DNA of 64,000 bases from Marichromatium gracile (GTDB lineage: Bacteria > Pseudomonadota > Gammaproteobacteria > Chromatiales > Chromatiaceae), in contig NZ_SMDC01000002.1 of assembly GCF_004343155.1 (NCBI RefSeq), forward strand, positions 514,987 through 578,986, in the 5' to 3' direction. Below, piece after piece: positions 63,312-64,000 of this stretch; the first letter of the stretch is position 1, and each line of letters opens with the position of its first letter. The notes under the pieces are model-generated. The model had not been told where the DNA came from, ran no database searches, and was given only the letters and a program-made list of their open reading frames with translations. The translations under genes and the position numbers were made by a program.

Positions 63312-64000
63312 TCAATATGAGGGCGTGATTGCCGGGGCAGGCCGAATAGCAGCCTGGCGCGAGTCATTCCGCGCAGATAGCGACACTCCTGCCGTGCCGC
63401 GAGCGCGGTCAGCCGCTCCGGCGCGCCGATCGCGGCGCCAAACCCCTTGAGCAGGAAACCGGCGTGCTCGACGAAACGCTCCGGCGCGATACCGAGTCGG
63501 GTGAGGATGTCGGGCAGCTCCGCCGGGATCGCCCCGCGCTTGCGCGGATGCAGGGCGCGACCGAGCGAGTCGACCAGGGTCAGGTAGCCGTCGAAGGTGA
63601 AGGGGATCGCCGCGGGGACCTCGGCGGGGTTGCCGAAGGGCAGTAGTGGGGCAGGGGGCAGGCGATCGAGGACGGTCTCCCAGAGATTGGTGCTGCGAGC
63701 GTCTGGCGAGCTGTCGGCGTGATCGGTCACGGCAGGTGAGGGCGGGTGCGTGGCTGGCGGGGTGTCAGTCTCGGATGTTGCGGTCTCCTGCGCAGCACGC
63801 GCGCGTTGCGAGCCGGGGTGGACGTCTGGCGGTGCTCGTTTTGCCGTATCGGGTGACGGCGCTACGACGAGATGCCGCCCGTTCGCCGCGCCATCATCGC
63901 CCGCCCGCAAGGCCGCAATCCGTGCCGCAATCCCGGTATGTGCGCTCTCCTCCGGCGTCTCCGCGATCCCCGCCCGAATCGGGTTGAGATCGACATAGGC
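63299..64000 (-). CDS. REP-associated-type (Y1) transposase, C-terminal part, partial at right edge
   Basis: The frame is open from the right edge. The first visible residues, AYVDLNPIRAGIAETPEESA, are the signature that follows the Y1 tyrosine domain in IS200-like, REP-associated (RAYT) transposases. A C-terminal extension of about 200 residues with a Pro/Thr-rich linker follows, as in the longer members of this family. The catalytic HUH and Tyr residues lie outside the window. It ends 13 bases inside the sulfotransferase 3' end. Confidence 0.7.
   Translation of the reverse strand, partial: AYVDLNPIRAGIAETPEESAHTGIAARIAALRAGDDGAANGRHLVVAPSPDTAKRAPPDVHPGSQRARAAQETATSETDTPPATHPPSPAVTDHADSSPDARSTNLWETVLDRLPPAPLLPFGNPAEVPAAIPFTFDGYLTLVDSLGRALHPRKRGAIPAELPDILTRLGIAPERFVEHAGFLLKGFGAAIGAPERLTALAARQECRYLRGMTRARLLFGLPRQSRPHIDQPA

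Overview
The window is GC-rich, densely coded DNA from a halophilic or halotolerant gammaproteobacterium, most likely a purple sulfur bacterium of the Chromatiaceae (inference). The pointers are a nif accessory cluster, the sulfur-transfer set rhd-tusA-dsrE2 beside cysG, a DsrC-family protein, and two separate compatible-solute systems (glycine betaine and sucrose). No tRNA, rRNA or CRISPR array was seen.

Layout. 1-3.4 kb is an AT-richer island: the start of a large DUF2075-type helicase (cut by the left edge), then fragments of three insertion-sequence families. 3.5-5.4 kb: btaA-btaB (betaine-lipid synthesis). 5.6-8.2 kb: an HMGL-like aldolase and citrate synthase. 8.2-10.8 kb: a nif accessory operon (nifX, an RseC-like gene, DUF269, DUF683, fdxB) whose first gene is a nifE'-'nifN deletion fusion with a frameshift. 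11-18 kb: an ARPP-1 gene, rluE, recQ and uvrA. 18.1-23.7 kb: a YajR-like MFS transporter, ssb and rmlBACD (dTDP-rhamnose). 23.7-26.1 kb: a MocR regulator with a repeated operator, a divergent 45-aa membrane peptide and a methyltransferase. 26.4-31.8 kb: betB-betA-betT. 32.2-36.5 kb: lon, ksgA and transaldolase. 36.7-41.2 kb: a CHAD protein, cysG and rhd-tusA-dsrE2. 41.3-48.8 kb: FadL-type porin, LysR regulator, AI-2E-family permease, HtrA-like protease, DMT transporter, and a small group of Cys-rich or thiol proteins (FmdB-like, TlpA-like, DsrC-like). 49-53.2 kb: malate synthase G and an acetolactate-synthase-type enzyme. 54.5-60.6 kb: sps-spp-fruK-ams, a complete sucrose synthesis and turnover operon. 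61-64 kb: an SDR, a sulfotransferase and the C-terminal part of a REP-associated-type transposase cut by the right edge.

How the genes work together. The bet genes import choline and oxidise it to glycine betaine. The sucrose operon makes sucrose from UDP-glucose and fructose-6-phosphate and can recycle it through amylosucrase and fructokinase. Together they indicate osmotic adaptation. Siroheme synthase and rhd-tusA-dsrE2 fit oxidative sulfur metabolism, and the DsrC-like protein may be an additional persulfide carrier. NifEN is indispensable for FeMo-cofactor assembly, so the nifEN fusion means this locus cannot support nitrogen fixation unless an intact copy lies elsewhere. Strongest leads: the broken nifEN with a retained sigma-54-like promoter, the DsrC variant with a shifted C-terminal cysteine pattern, the helicase with a nuclease-like N-terminus in the IS-rich island, and the MocR/peptide pair.
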